In this document: in pieces, positions 6,597 to 14,040 of the stretch
Numbering within the stretch: the first letter of the stretch is position 1
Layout: every line of letters starts with the position of its first letter
Assembly: GCA_031550455.1 (NCBI GenBank)
Contig: JAVBOQ010000245.1
Span: 1-24,779, forward strand
DNA: 24,779 nucleotides
From: Avichristensenella sp031550455
GTDB lineage: Bacteria > Bacillota > Clostridia > Christensenellales > Aristaeellaceae
Reading direction: 5' to 3'
Notes under the pieces: generated by a model
What the model saw: the letters and a program-made list of their open reading frames with translations, nothing else
Told to the model about the DNA's origin: nothing
Databases searched by the model: none
Translations under genes and position numbers: made by a program

Positions 6597-8015
6597 ATGG
6601 CAGGCATATTGAAAGGCTTGTTTTCCGTCGACAGGATGCTGCCGGAAAGCAAGCGGCTCGGCGAGGTGCCAAAGACCAGGGAAGCGTACCGCGACGTGCT
6701 GCGCATCGCGCTGCCGTCGGTGGCGGAGATGGTGCTGGTTTCCCTGATCGCCTCCGCCGACACGATCATGGTCGGCGTGCTCGGCCCGGAGGCGATCGCC
6801 GCGGTCGGGCTGACCGGGCAGCCGCGCATGCTGGTGCTGTGCATATTTATGGCGCTGAACATCGGCGTCACCGCGGTGGTCGCCCGGCGCAAGGGCGAGG
6901 GGCGGCAGGAAAAGGCGAACGAAACCGTCCGCAACGCGCTGGTGATCGTCGTGGCGGCCGCGTTCGTGATGCTGGGGGTCACGCTGCCCCTGACCGGCCC
7001 TTTGATGTCGCTGGCGGGCGCGCAGGAAGACACGATCGGGATGTCTCGAACGTATTTCCTGATTGTCACCAGCGTGCTGCCGCTCAACGCGCTGACCATG
7101 TGCATCAACGCGGCGCAGCGCGGCGTCGGCAACACGCGCATCACGATGTACACCAACCTGCTGGCCAACGGTGTCAACATCGTGTTCAACTGGCTGCTGA
7201 TCAACGGCAATCTGGGCTTTCCAAAGCTCGGCGTCACCGGTGCGGCCATCGCGACGGTGATCGGGTTTGTCGCCGGGTTCCTGCTCAGCGTCCGGTCGAT
7301 CGTGTCCCGAAAGAGCGTCGGCCGCTTCCTGCACATCAACGTGTTCCACAGCGACTGGCGGCTCAAGCGCGACACGCTCAAGGCGGTGGGCAAGGTCGGC
7401 GGCAACGCGATGATCGAGCAGATTTTTCTCAGGTTCGGCTTCTTCCTTTACGCGCGCCTGGTCGCGGATCTCGGCACGCTGGCGTTCGCCGCGCATCAGA
7501 TCGACCAGCAGTTCCTAAATCTTTCGTTCAGCTTCGGCGACGGGCTGGCGGTCGCCGGGACGACATTGGTCGGGCAGATGCTCGGCGCGAAGCGGCAGGA
7601 TTTGTCGGTGCTGTACGGCAAGGTGACGCAGCGGATGGCGCTGCTCGTCGCGCTGGCGCTGGCGGGTTTCATCGTCGTGTTGCGGCATCCTCTCGTTTCG
7701 CTGTTTACGAGCGATCAACTGGTACTTTCGCTGGCCGCCGAGGTGATGCTGGTCGTCGCGCTGTTCCAGCCGCTTCAGACATCGGCGGTCGTCATATCGG
7801 GCGCGCTGCGCGGCGCGGGCGACACGCGGTTCGTCGCGTTGGTGATGCTCGTATGCGTCGCCGTGATCCGGCCGGTGCTGACGTATGCGTCGATTCACCT
7901 GGTCGGCCTCGGGCTGATCGGCGCGTGGCTGTCGAGCCTGGTCGACATGTCGTTCCGCCTGACATGCGTGTACTGGCGGTTCAACAGCGGAAAATGGCAG
8001 CATATCAAGGTTTGA
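6597..8015 (+). CDS. MATE family multidrug/metabolite exporter
   Basis: The chosen ATG at 6597 lies seven bases after AAGGAGG; the open frame extends upstream to 6510 but that part has no ribosome site and would add 29 non-conserved residues. The 472-residue product has twelve hydrophobic segments in two MATE bundles. Recognisable pieces are LRIALPSVAEMVLVSLIASADTIMVG in the first helices, LGPEAIAAVGLTGQP, and the matching second-half stretch with FAAHQIDQQFLNLSFSFGDGLAVAGTTLVGQ. MATE proteins export drugs or metabolites by Na+ or H+ antiport across the cytoplasmic membrane. It is read divergently from the DUF1538 operon and stands alone, with its own promoter and that of the next gene close by. 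The substrate cannot be read from sequence. It ends in TGA, showing that UGA is used as a stop here. Confidence 0.9.
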   Translation: MAGILKGLFSVDRMLPESKRLGEVPKTREAYRDVLRIALPSVAEMVLVSLIASADTIMVGVLGPEAIAAVGLTGQPRMLVLCIFMALNIGVTAVVARRKGEGRQEKANETVRNALVIVVAAAFVMLGVTLPLTGPLMSLAGAQEDTIGMSRTYFLIVTSVLPLNALTMCINAAQRGVGNTRITMYTNLLANGVNIVFNWLLINGNLGFPKLGVTGAAIATVIGFVAGFLLSVRSIVSRKSVGRFLHINVFHSDWRLKRDTLKAVGKVGGNAMIEQIFLRFGFFLYARLVADLGTLAFAAHQIDQQFLNLSFSFGDGLAVAGTTLVGQMLGAKRQDLSVLYGKVTQRMALLVALALAGFIVVLRHPLVSLFTSDQLVLSLAAEVMLVVALFQPLQTSAVVISGALRGAGDTRFVALVMLVCVAVIRPVLTYASIHLVGLGLIGAWLSSLVDMSFRLTCVYWRFNSGKWQHIKV

Positions 8016-8031
8016 CCATACGGAAACCGTG

Positions 8032-8073
8032 TTGCATAATTGGCAAAGTTCGTCTATAATGATCACAATCATT
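8032..8073 (+). promoter_or_regulatory. Promoter of the carbohydrate ABC operon with inverted-repeat operator candidate
   Basis: TTGCAT (8032-8037), a 17-bp spacer and a perfect TATAAT (8055-8060) are seen. The inverted repeat AATGAT-CACA-ATCATT (8058-8073) starts inside the -10 box and covers the expected start of transcription, a position suited to repression. The AGGAGG ribosome site follows at 8082-8087. Confidence 0.65.
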
Positions 8074-8096
8074 AACCACACAGGAGGATTCTTGCT

Positions 8097-9053
8097 ATGA
8101 AGAAACTGCTCGCGTTCGCGCTCTGCCTGACCCTGTGCCTCGGCATGACCGGACTGGCTTCCGCGACGCAGGACAAGCCGTTGATCGGTATTCTCGCCCC
8201 GGCGACGACGCACGGCTGGGTCGGCGGTGTCGCGTACTACGCGCAGAAAGCAGCGGACGAGCTGGGCCTGAACTACTCGCTGCAGACTTCGAGCAACCCG
8301 GAAGAAATGGCCAGCCAGATCGAGCTGATGATCACGCTCGGCGCGAAGGCGATCGTGGTGTGGCCGCAGCAGGACAGCGGCGTGGAGCTTGCAGCCGAAA
8401 TGGCGCTTGAAAAGGGCATCGTCATCTACAACTTTGACATGCTGATCAATGTCAAAGAAGAAATGATGGAGAACGTCTACCAGCTCACCGGCGACAACTA
8501 CGGCATGGGCGTCGAAGGCGCGAAATACATCGCCGAGAAGCTCGGCGGCAAGGGCAAGGTCGTCATCCTTGACGTGCCGACCAGCGGCAACGTCGCGGGC
8601 GACCGCAAGCAGGGCTTCCTGGACACCATCAAGGAAGTCGCGCCGGACATCGAGGTCATCGCGACCGTCGACACGAAGTTCGTCCGCGAGGACGGCTTAA
8701 AGGACATGGCGGACGTGCTGACCGCGCACCCGGAGATCGACGCCGTGTTCTCGATGGACGACGAAACGTCGATCGGCGCGATTCAGGCGATCGTCGAGGC
8801 CGGACGGACTGACATCAAGGTCATCACCGGCGGCGGCGGATGCCAGGAGTACTTCCGCATGATGTTGGACGAGAAGTATCAGGGCATCTGGGTTGCTTCC
8901 GCGACGTATTCGCCGAGCATGATCGTCAACTGCATCGAGAACGCCGCCCGGGTACTGGCCGGCGAAACCGTCGACAAGCTGATCGTGTTCCCGACGACGA
9001 TCGTTGACCGCGAGAACGTCGAAGGCTTCTTTGACGAGAACAGCCCGTACTGA
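8097..9053 (+). CDS. Sugar-type ABC transporter substrate-binding protein (Peripla_BP_4/RbsB-like)
   Basis: A 318-residue secreted protein. Residues 1-23 form a signal peptide (MKK, hydrophobic core, ending LASA before TQDKP). The mature part begins PLIGILAPATTHGWVGGVAYYAQKA, followed by the NPEEMASQIELMITLGAKAIVVWPQ region, the second-lobe segment LTGDNYGMGVEGAKYIAEKL, and SMDDETSIGAIQAI, all typical of RbsB/YtfQ-type proteins that bind monosaccharides or related small molecules. No lipobox cysteine follows the signal core, although Gram-positive homologues are usually lipoproteins, so anchoring is unclear. The ATPase and permease genes follow after a 283-base spacer filled with hairpins, which may let this gene be expressed more than those downstream. 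The ligand is unknown. Confidence 0.88.
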   Translation: MKKLLAFALCLTLCLGMTGLASATQDKPLIGILAPATTHGWVGGVAYYAQKAADELGLNYSLQTSSNPEEMASQIELMITLGAKAIVVWPQQDSGVELAAEMALEKGIVIYNFDMLINVKEEMMENVYQLTGDNYGMGVEGAKYIAEKLGGKGKVVILDVPTSGNVAGDRKQGFLDTIKEVAPDIEVIATVDTKFVREDGLKDMADVLTAHPEIDAVFSMDDETSIGAIQAIVEAGRTDIKVITGGGGCQEYFRMMLDEKYQGIWVASATYSPSMIVNCIENAARVLAGETVDKLIVFPTTIVDRENVEGFFDENSPY

Positions 9054-9100
9054 TCCCGCCGCGCGGCGTGCTTGAAATGACCGGGCAGGGGCTGTCGCGG

Positions 9101-9310
9101 TGGGAACGGAGGAACACCAAAGGGCCCCGCCCTTTGGAATCCCGCTTAAGGGCCATTGGCCCTTAAGAATCCCTTCTTTGCCTGCGGGCAAGGGTTTCAT
9201 GATATGAAATCCAGCCCGCTGTGAGGCGAAAGAGATGGGATGCCAAGGGCCAATGGCCTTTGGCAGGGGTCAGGGGCAGCGTCCCTGGCGTTCCTTCCCG
9301 CCACGGCATC
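9101..9310. repeat. Hairpin-stack intergenic repeat, copy 1 of an inverted pair
   Basis: This spacer between the binding-protein and ATPase genes contains successive hairpins: CCAAAGGG/CCCTTTGG (9117-9137), a perfect 10-bp CTTAAGGGCC/GGCCCTTAAG (9145-9167), TTTCAT/ATGAAA (9195-9209), TGCCAAGGGCC/GGCCTTTGGCA with one wobble (9241-9265) and CAGGG/CCCTG (9271-9287). Bases 9111-9178 match the reverse complement of 13937-14004 at 65 of 68 positions, and the remainder aligns more loosely with 13835-13936. No reading frame with coding features is present. Confidence 0.85.
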
Positions 9311-9336
9311 CCCTTTTTTTCGGACGGAGGGATGGA

Positions 9337-10821
9337 ATGGCGCTGTCGATGCGCGGCGTTGACAAGTCGTTCGACGCGAACCATGTGCTCAAGGGCGTCG
9401 GGTTCTCGCTGGCGGACGGCGAGATCCGTGCGCTGATCGGTGAAAACGGCGCGGGCAAGACGACGCTTATGAACATTCTGGGCGGCGTCGTGCAGGCTGA
9501 CCGCGGCGAGATCGCGATCGATGGCCGTGCCGTGCGGTTTTTGACCCCGCGCGACTCGCTCGCCGCCGGTATCGCGTTCATCCACCAGGAACTGAACCTG
9601 GTCAACGACCTGACGGTCTACGAAAACCTGTTCATCGGCCGCGAAAAGAAAAAGGGCGCGTTTCTCGACGCGCCGGCGATGGTCGAGGCTTCCCGCGAGG
9701 TGCTCGCGCGCATGGACATCCCGCTCGACCCTTACGCGATGGTGCGCGACCTCGACGCGTCGTACAAGCAGGTCGTTGAGATCGCCCGCGCGCTTTTGTT
9801 CAAAGCGCGGATCATCATCATGGACGAGCCGACGACGTCGCTCACGGAGACCGAGATCGAGCGCGTATTCCGCATGATGCGCAACGTGCGGGAAAACGGC
9901 GTGTCGATCGTCTTCATTTCCCACAAACTAAAAGAAGTCGTCGGCATCTGCGACGCGTACACGGTGCTTCGGGACGGCGAAGTTGTCGCGGAGAGCGACA
10001 CGTCGGGCGTGACGGAGCTGGATCTGGCCCGCTTTATGGTCGGGCACGATGTGCGAACCGAGCGATTGCGCAAGGCCGCCGCGTTCGGCCCGGAAGCGCT
10101 CGGTGTCGTTTCACTTTCGCTTGCACGGCAGTTTTCGGACGTTTCGTTCTCGGTGCGCGCGGGCGAGGTGCTCGGGTTCACCGGGCTTTTGGGCGACGGG
10201 CGCAGCGAGCTGTTTCAGGCCATTTTCGGCGTGAGCCGCCCGGACGCGGGCGAGATCAGAATCGCCGGGAAACCGGCCAGAATCGCGAACACGACCGAGG
10301 CTTTCCGCGCCGGGCTCGGGTATGTCCCGCGCAACCGCAAGGAGAACGGCATCATCAAGGACATGTCGATCCTTGAAAACGGCACGATCGTCACGCTCGG
10401 CGCGCTGACGGACAGGCTGTTGATCAACCGTGCGCGCCAGCGCGCGCAGATGGACGGCGGCATTCAGGCGCTGTCGATCAAGCTGGATTCGCCGGACGAC
10501 CCGATAACGAGCCTTTCCGGCGGCAACCAGCAGAAGGTCGTGCTCGCCAAGTGGCTCGGCGCGTCGCCCAAGGTGATGATCTTTGACAACCCGACCCAGG
10601 GCGTCGACGTCGGCGCGAAGGAGGAGATCTACGACATCATCCTTCGGCTCGCGGATTCCGGAGTCGCGGTCGTCGTGCTGTCCAGCGAGGCGCAGGAGAT
10701 CATCCGGCTTTGCGACCGCGCGCTGGTGATGTACCACGGCGCTGTGCAGGGCGAGCTGTCGGGCGACGCGCTGAACGAGCACGCAGTCATGGTGTTGGCG
10801 ACGGGAGGGACTTTGCAATGA
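9337..10821 (+). CDS. Sugar ABC transporter ATP-binding protein, two NBDs (RbsA/MglA family)
   Basis: The ATG at 9337 follows GGAGGG (9326-9331); the frame is open upstream into the repeat but without a better start. The 494-residue product has the usual two nucleotide-binding domains. NBD1 has Walker A GENGAGKTT and Walker B IIIMDEPTTSL, but its signature loop reads LDASYKQ instead of LSxxxQQ. NBD2 has the family's degenerate Walker A GLLGDGRSE, an intact signature SLSGGNQQKVVLAKWL, and Walker B MIFDNPTQGVDVGAK, where the catalytic Glu is replaced by Asn. One composite ATP site is therefore canonical and the other degenerate. It powers the permease encoded next, with which it overlaps by four bases (ATGA). 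The SBP gene upstream completes the importer. Confidence 0.92.
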   Translation: MALSMRGVDKSFDANHVLKGVGFSLADGEIRALIGENGAGKTTLMNILGGVVQADRGEIAIDGRAVRFLTPRDSLAAGIAFIHQELNLVNDLTVYENLFIGREKKKGAFLDAPAMVEASREVLARMDIPLDPYAMVRDLDASYKQVVEIARALLFKARIIIMDEPTTSLTETEIERVFRMMRNVRENGVSIVFISHKLKEVVGICDAYTVLRDGEVVAESDTSGVTELDLARFMVGHDVRTERLRKAAAFGPEALGVVSLSLARQFSDVSFSVRAGEVLGFTGLLGDGRSELFQAIFGVSRPDAGEIRIAGKPARIANTTEAFRAGLGYVPRNRKENGIIKDMSILENGTIVTLGALTDRLLINRARQRAQMDGGIQALSIKLDSPDDPITSLSGGNQQKVVLAKWLGASPKVMIFDNPTQGVDVGAKEEIYDIILRLADSGVAVVVLSSEAQEIIRLCDRALVMYHGAVQGELSGDALNEHAVMVLATGGTLQ

Positions 10822-12692
10822 AACGGATCGGCGTGGTGGCGCTGGTGTTGGCGGCTTTCGTGCTGTGCGCGGGCGTGTTCAGCGTCCTGTTGCGCGTCGA
10901 GGGCGGCCCGTTCGCGTCGCTCCGCGCCTCGTCGGACACTGTGCGTGGGGAAGCCGCAACGGCCGAAGCGAACCTCACTGCGGCGCAAAGCACGGTAAGA
11001 AAGTCCGCGTCCGCCGCGACTGCGGCCGACACAGCCGTCAAGGCGGCGGACGAAGCCGTCCTGGCGGTCCGCGAAGCGCTTGCCGTGATCGACGCAGGCG
11101 CGTACGACGGAGAGGCACTGCACGCGCTGTATGAGGCCGTCATCGGCGCGCAGGATGCTTTCGAGCGGAGCGGAAACGCGCTTTCGGTGATAGACGCCGC
11201 GTCACGCCAGCCGGTGGACGGGGCGATCCAACGTGTCGGCGAGGCAGCGGGCATCGCGGAGGGCATGGTGCTCAAAGACCTCCGCGCGCTGACCGCAACC
11301 GCGCAGACCGCGCTGAAGAAGGCGTCCACAGCGGTTTCCGACGCGGCTGCACTGGTCTTTGCCCTTTCAGGCGCGCTGGACGCCGGCGCTGTGCTTGAAG
11401 ACGCCTCATATACGCCGCCCGAGGCGGCGGCTGGCGTCGCGCCGCCGCACGCCGTCGCGGACGAAGCGGAAGCGCTCGCGGACGAGGCGCGCTGGTGGCA
11501 AGCGCGCGCGACGGACGTCGCGGCCGCCGCGGAAACGGCCGCCGGGTTTGCCGCCGAGGCCGTGCAAAGCCATTCTGTCGGCACACGGGACGCGGTCATC
11601 GGATTCCTGACCGAATACTATATTTTGCTCTTGTTCACCGGGCTTTTGCTGCTTGCGATCGGCGTTATCTGCGCGTTCCACGGCGCGTGGTTTCTTCGCC
11701 AGTGGAAGCGAAACCCCGTGTTTTCAACGTTCATCGCGCTGATCGTGCTGCTGATTGTGCAGACGTACTCGATGCGGTTTACCTACCCGTCGATCGGCGC
11801 GTGGTTCCAGTTCTGGCTGGACAACGCGTTTAACGTGCTCCGAGCGAACACGTCCGTCGGCATGATCGCACTGGGCATGACGCTGATCATCTTAACCGGC
11901 GGCATTGACCTCGCGGTCGGGTCGACATTGGCCGGCGTTGGCACGGTCGTGATGGTACTGATCGACACATCGCCGCGCGGTTTGCTGGTGAATCTGGGCA
12001 TCACCGGAATTCCGGCGTACATCATCGGCATCGCGGGCGGGCTGCTCGCGGGCGTCGCGATCGGCGGCCTGATCGGCCTGATCGTCACGAAAGGCCGCGT
12101 GCCGCCGTTCATTGTCACGCTCGGCCTGATGAACATCGTCCGGTCGGTCGCGCAGTTTTTGACAAAGAGCTATACGCCCAAGGTTCCGTCTGAATTTACG
12201 GCGATCGCCAATACGGTGATTTTCGGCCAGCGGCTGCTGCCAATCGTCTATTGGCTGGCGATGGCCGCGATCATCTACATCGTCGCGAAACGGACGCGGT
12301 TCGGCCGCTATGTGTACGCGGTCGGGTCGAACGAGCGGACGACGCGTCTGTCGGGCATCAACGTCGACGCGGTCAAGTTCAAGGCGTACGCGCTGATGGG
12401 CCTGCTGGTCGCGATCGCGTCGGTGACGCAGGTGTCGCGGCTCGGCGGCATGGACATCGCGAGTTCCGGCAACGGATATGAGCTGGACGCCATCGCGGCG
12501 GTCGTCGTCGGCGGCGCCAGCATGTCCGGCGGGCGCGGGTCGGTCATGGGCACGGTGATCGGCGTGCTGATCATCGGCGTGATGAACAACCTGTTGATTC
12601 TTCTGGGCGTCGACTCGTTCCTGACGAACGCGTTCAAAGGCGCGATCGTCGTCGCCGCGGTGCTGATGCAGCGCAAACAAAAGGAGGCGTAA
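10818..12692 (+). CDS. Sugar ABC transporter permease (BPD_transp_2) with a long Ala-rich N-terminal domain
   Basis: The ATG at 10818 overlaps the ATPase stop and has GGGAGGG upstream. The product has 624 residues, about twice the usual 320 of RbsC. Residues about 300-624 are a normal permease: LTGGIDLAVGST (359-370), VPPFIVTLGLMNIVRS (428-443), the cytoplasmic loop with GSNERTTRLSGINVDAVK (503-520) and VVGGASMSGGRGSVMGT (564-579). In front lie a hydrophobic helix (4-25), about 235 residues rich in Ala, Glu, Asp and Lys with heptad-like helical character and an internal Pro/Ala linker (199-211), and a second hydrophobic helix (263-286). If both helices span the membrane, the helical domain is extracytoplasmic. 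Its role is unknown; it might be a docking or sensing module. The permease half is certain, the extension function is not. Confidence 0.88.
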   Translation: MKRIGVVALVLAAFVLCAGVFSVLLRVEGGPFASLRASSDTVRGEAATAEANLTAAQSTVRKSASAATAADTAVKAADEAVLAVREALAVIDAGAYDGEALHALYEAVIGAQDAFERSGNALSVIDAASRQPVDGAIQRVGEAAGIAEGMVLKDLRALTATAQTALKKASTAVSDAAALVFALSGALDAGAVLEDASYTPPEAAAGVAPPHAVADEAEALADEARWWQARATDVAAAAETAAGFAAEAVQSHSVGTRDAVIGFLTEYYILLLFTGLLLLAIGVICAFHGAWFLRQWKRNPVFSTFIALIVLLIVQTYSMRFTYPSIGAWFQFWLDNAFNVLRANTSVGMIALGMTLIILTGGIDLAVGSTLAGVGTVVMVLIDTSPRGLLVNLGITGIPAYIIGIAGGLLAGVAIGGLIGLIVTKGRVPPFIVTLGLMNIVRSVAQFLTKSYTPKVPSEFTAIANTVIFGQRLLPIVYWLAMAAIIYIVAKRTRFGRYVYAVGSNERTTRLSGINVDAVKFKAYALMGLLVAIASVTQVSRLGGMDIASSGNGYELDAIAAVVVGGASMSGGRGSVMGTVIGVLIIGVMNNLLILLGVDSFLTNAFKGAIVVAAVLMQRKQKEA

Positions 12693-12697
12693 TCAAT

Positions 12698-13813
12698 TTG
12701 AAGGACCCGAGAATGGTCAAGCTGGCGAAACAGTTGGTGACGTATTGTGTGGAAACGAAGCCCGGCGACCGCGTGCTGATCGAGAACACCGGCCTGCAGC
12801 GGGAGTTTGTCGCGGAATTGGTCGAGCAGGTTTACGCGGCCGGCGGCCAGCCGTTCGTGTCGCTGATCGACCCGATGGTGCAGCGGTCGCTGCTCATCGG
12901 CGCGGGCGATGCGCAGTTGACCCGGTGGGCGGACTATGACGCCGCGCGGATGGCCGACATGCAGTGCTACATCGGCGTGCGGAGCCCCGAGAACAGCTAC
13001 GAAACCGGCGACGTGCCGGGCGCGCAGATGAAAAAGTATTCGAGCCTGTACGGCAAGCGCGTCCACAGCGAGATCCGCGTGCCCAAAACGCGCTGGGTCG
13101 TGCTGCGCTATCCGACCGCGAACATGGCGCAGCAGGCGTGCATGTCGACCGCGGCTTTTGAGGCGCATTACTTCAACGTCTGCAACCTCGACTACGCGAA
13201 AATGAGCGCTGCGATGGACGCGATCGTGGCGCGGATGCAGGCGACGGACAGGGTGCGCATCGTCGGCCCGGGCACCGACCTTTCCTTCTCAATCAGGGGC
13301 GTTCCCGCGATCAAATGCGATGGCCGCGTCAACATCCCGGACGGCGAGATCTTCACCGCGCCGGTTCGGGACAGCGTCAGCGGCGTGCTGTGCGTCAACG
13401 CGCCGAGCCTGTACAACGGCACGACGTTCACCGACATCCGCATGGTGTTCAGGGACGGCAAAATCGTCGAGGCCACGTCGAACGATACCAAACGGCAGAA
13501 CGAGATCCTCGACACAGACGACGGCGCGCGCTATGTCGGTGAGTTCGCGATCGGCGTCAACCCGTACATCAACGACGCGATGTGCGATACGCTGTTCGAC
13601 GAGAAGATCGCGGGCTCGTTCCATTTCACGCCCGGCAACTGCTACGACGAAGCGCCCAACGGCAACAAGAGCGCCATCCACTGGGATCTCGTCACGATCC
13701 AGACGCCCGCGTACGGCGGCGGCGAGATGTACTTCGACGGCGTGTTGGTGCGCAAGGACGGACGGTTTGTCGCGGAGGATCTGTTGGGGCTGAACCCGGA
13801 GAATTTGGTGTAG
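12698..13813 (+). CDS. M29 family metallo-aminopeptidase
   Basis: A 371-residue cytoplasmic protein of the thermophilic aminopeptidase (AmpS/AmpT/PepS) family, which removes N-terminal residues from peptides using a two-metal centre. Recognisable parts are VETKPGDRVLIEN near the N-terminus and the metal-ligand sites PDGEIFTAP (Glu), YVGEFAIGVNP (Glu), GSFHFTPG (His) and SAIHWDLV (His and Asp), followed by MYFDGVLVRKDGRF at the C-terminus. The family is usually about 400 residues, so this is slightly short. The start is a TTG, ten bases after AAGGAGG inside the end of the permease gene; an ATG at 12713 is an alternative. Six bases separate it from the permease stop, so it is in the transporter operon. 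Why a peptidase is coupled to a sugar-type importer is not clear. Confidence 0.85.
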   Translation: MKDPRMVKLAKQLVTYCVETKPGDRVLIENTGLQREFVAELVEQVYAAGGQPFVSLIDPMVQRSLLIGAGDAQLTRWADYDAARMADMQCYIGVRSPENSYETGDVPGAQMKKYSSLYGKRVHSEIRVPKTRWVVLRYPTANMAQQACMSTAAFEAHYFNVCNLDYAKMSAAMDAIVARMQATDRVRIVGPGTDLSFSIRGVPAIKCDGRVNIPDGEIFTAPVRDSVSGVLCVNAPSLYNGTTFTDIRMVFRDGKIVEATSNDTKRQNEILDTDDGARYVGEFAIGVNPYINDAMCDTLFDEKIAGSFHFTPGNCYDEAPNGNKSAIHWDLVTIQTPAYGGGEMYFDGVLVRKDGRFVAEDLLGLNPENLV

Positions 13814-13814
13814 G

Positions 13815-14006
13815 GGAGCGGGGGAAAAGGGACGCGGGGACGCTGGGACGCTGTCCCAGACCCTGCCAAAGGACCTTCGGCCCTTTGGAATCCCGTCTTT
13901 TTCGCCTCACGGCGGGAGGCTTTTCATAGACCACCCAAGAAGGGATTCTTAAGGGCCAATGGCCCTTAAGCGGGATTCCAAAGGGCGGAGCTCTTTGGCG
14001 TTCCCT
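13815..14006. repeat. Hairpin-stack intergenic repeat, copy 2 of an inverted pair
   Basis: This lies between the aminopeptidase and the QueG-like gene. Hairpins are CTGGGAC-GCT-GTCCCAG (13843-13859), CCAAAGG/CCTTTGG (13866-13888), a perfect 10-bp CTTAAGGGCC/GGCCCTTAAG (13948-13970) and CCAAAGGG/CTCTTTGG with one mismatch (13978-13998). Bases 13937-14004 are the reverse complement of 9111-9178 with three differences. The module GCCTCACGGCGGGAGGC with its neighbours corresponds, inverted, to the region near 9200-9230. Confidence 0.85.
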
Positions 14007-14040
14007 CACTTCCCCGCATATCCGCAGGAGGAGCCATTCA

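Noticed and set aside
8011..8023. 13-bp match TTTGACCATACGG with 14922-14934
   Set aside because: One exact 13-mer repeat is within chance expectation for a window this long, and the flanks do not align; at 8011 it overlaps the MATE stop codon.
6542..8059. 505-codon frame overlapping the MATE gene on the same strand
   Set aside because: It is a shadow frame full of Arg, Gly and His, while the other frame shows a clear MATE protein with a ribosome site.
10787..11599. 270-codon minus-strand frame opposite the permease extension
   Set aside because: Ser/Ala-rich mirror of the Ala-rich plus-strand sequence; no start signal. The plus frame is continuous with the permease and has the ATGA overlap.
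9101..14006. Insertion sequence or composite transposon suggested by the inverted repeats
   Set aside because: No transposase is present between the repeats and the enclosed genes are an ordinary transporter set; the repeats look like intergenic hairpin elements.
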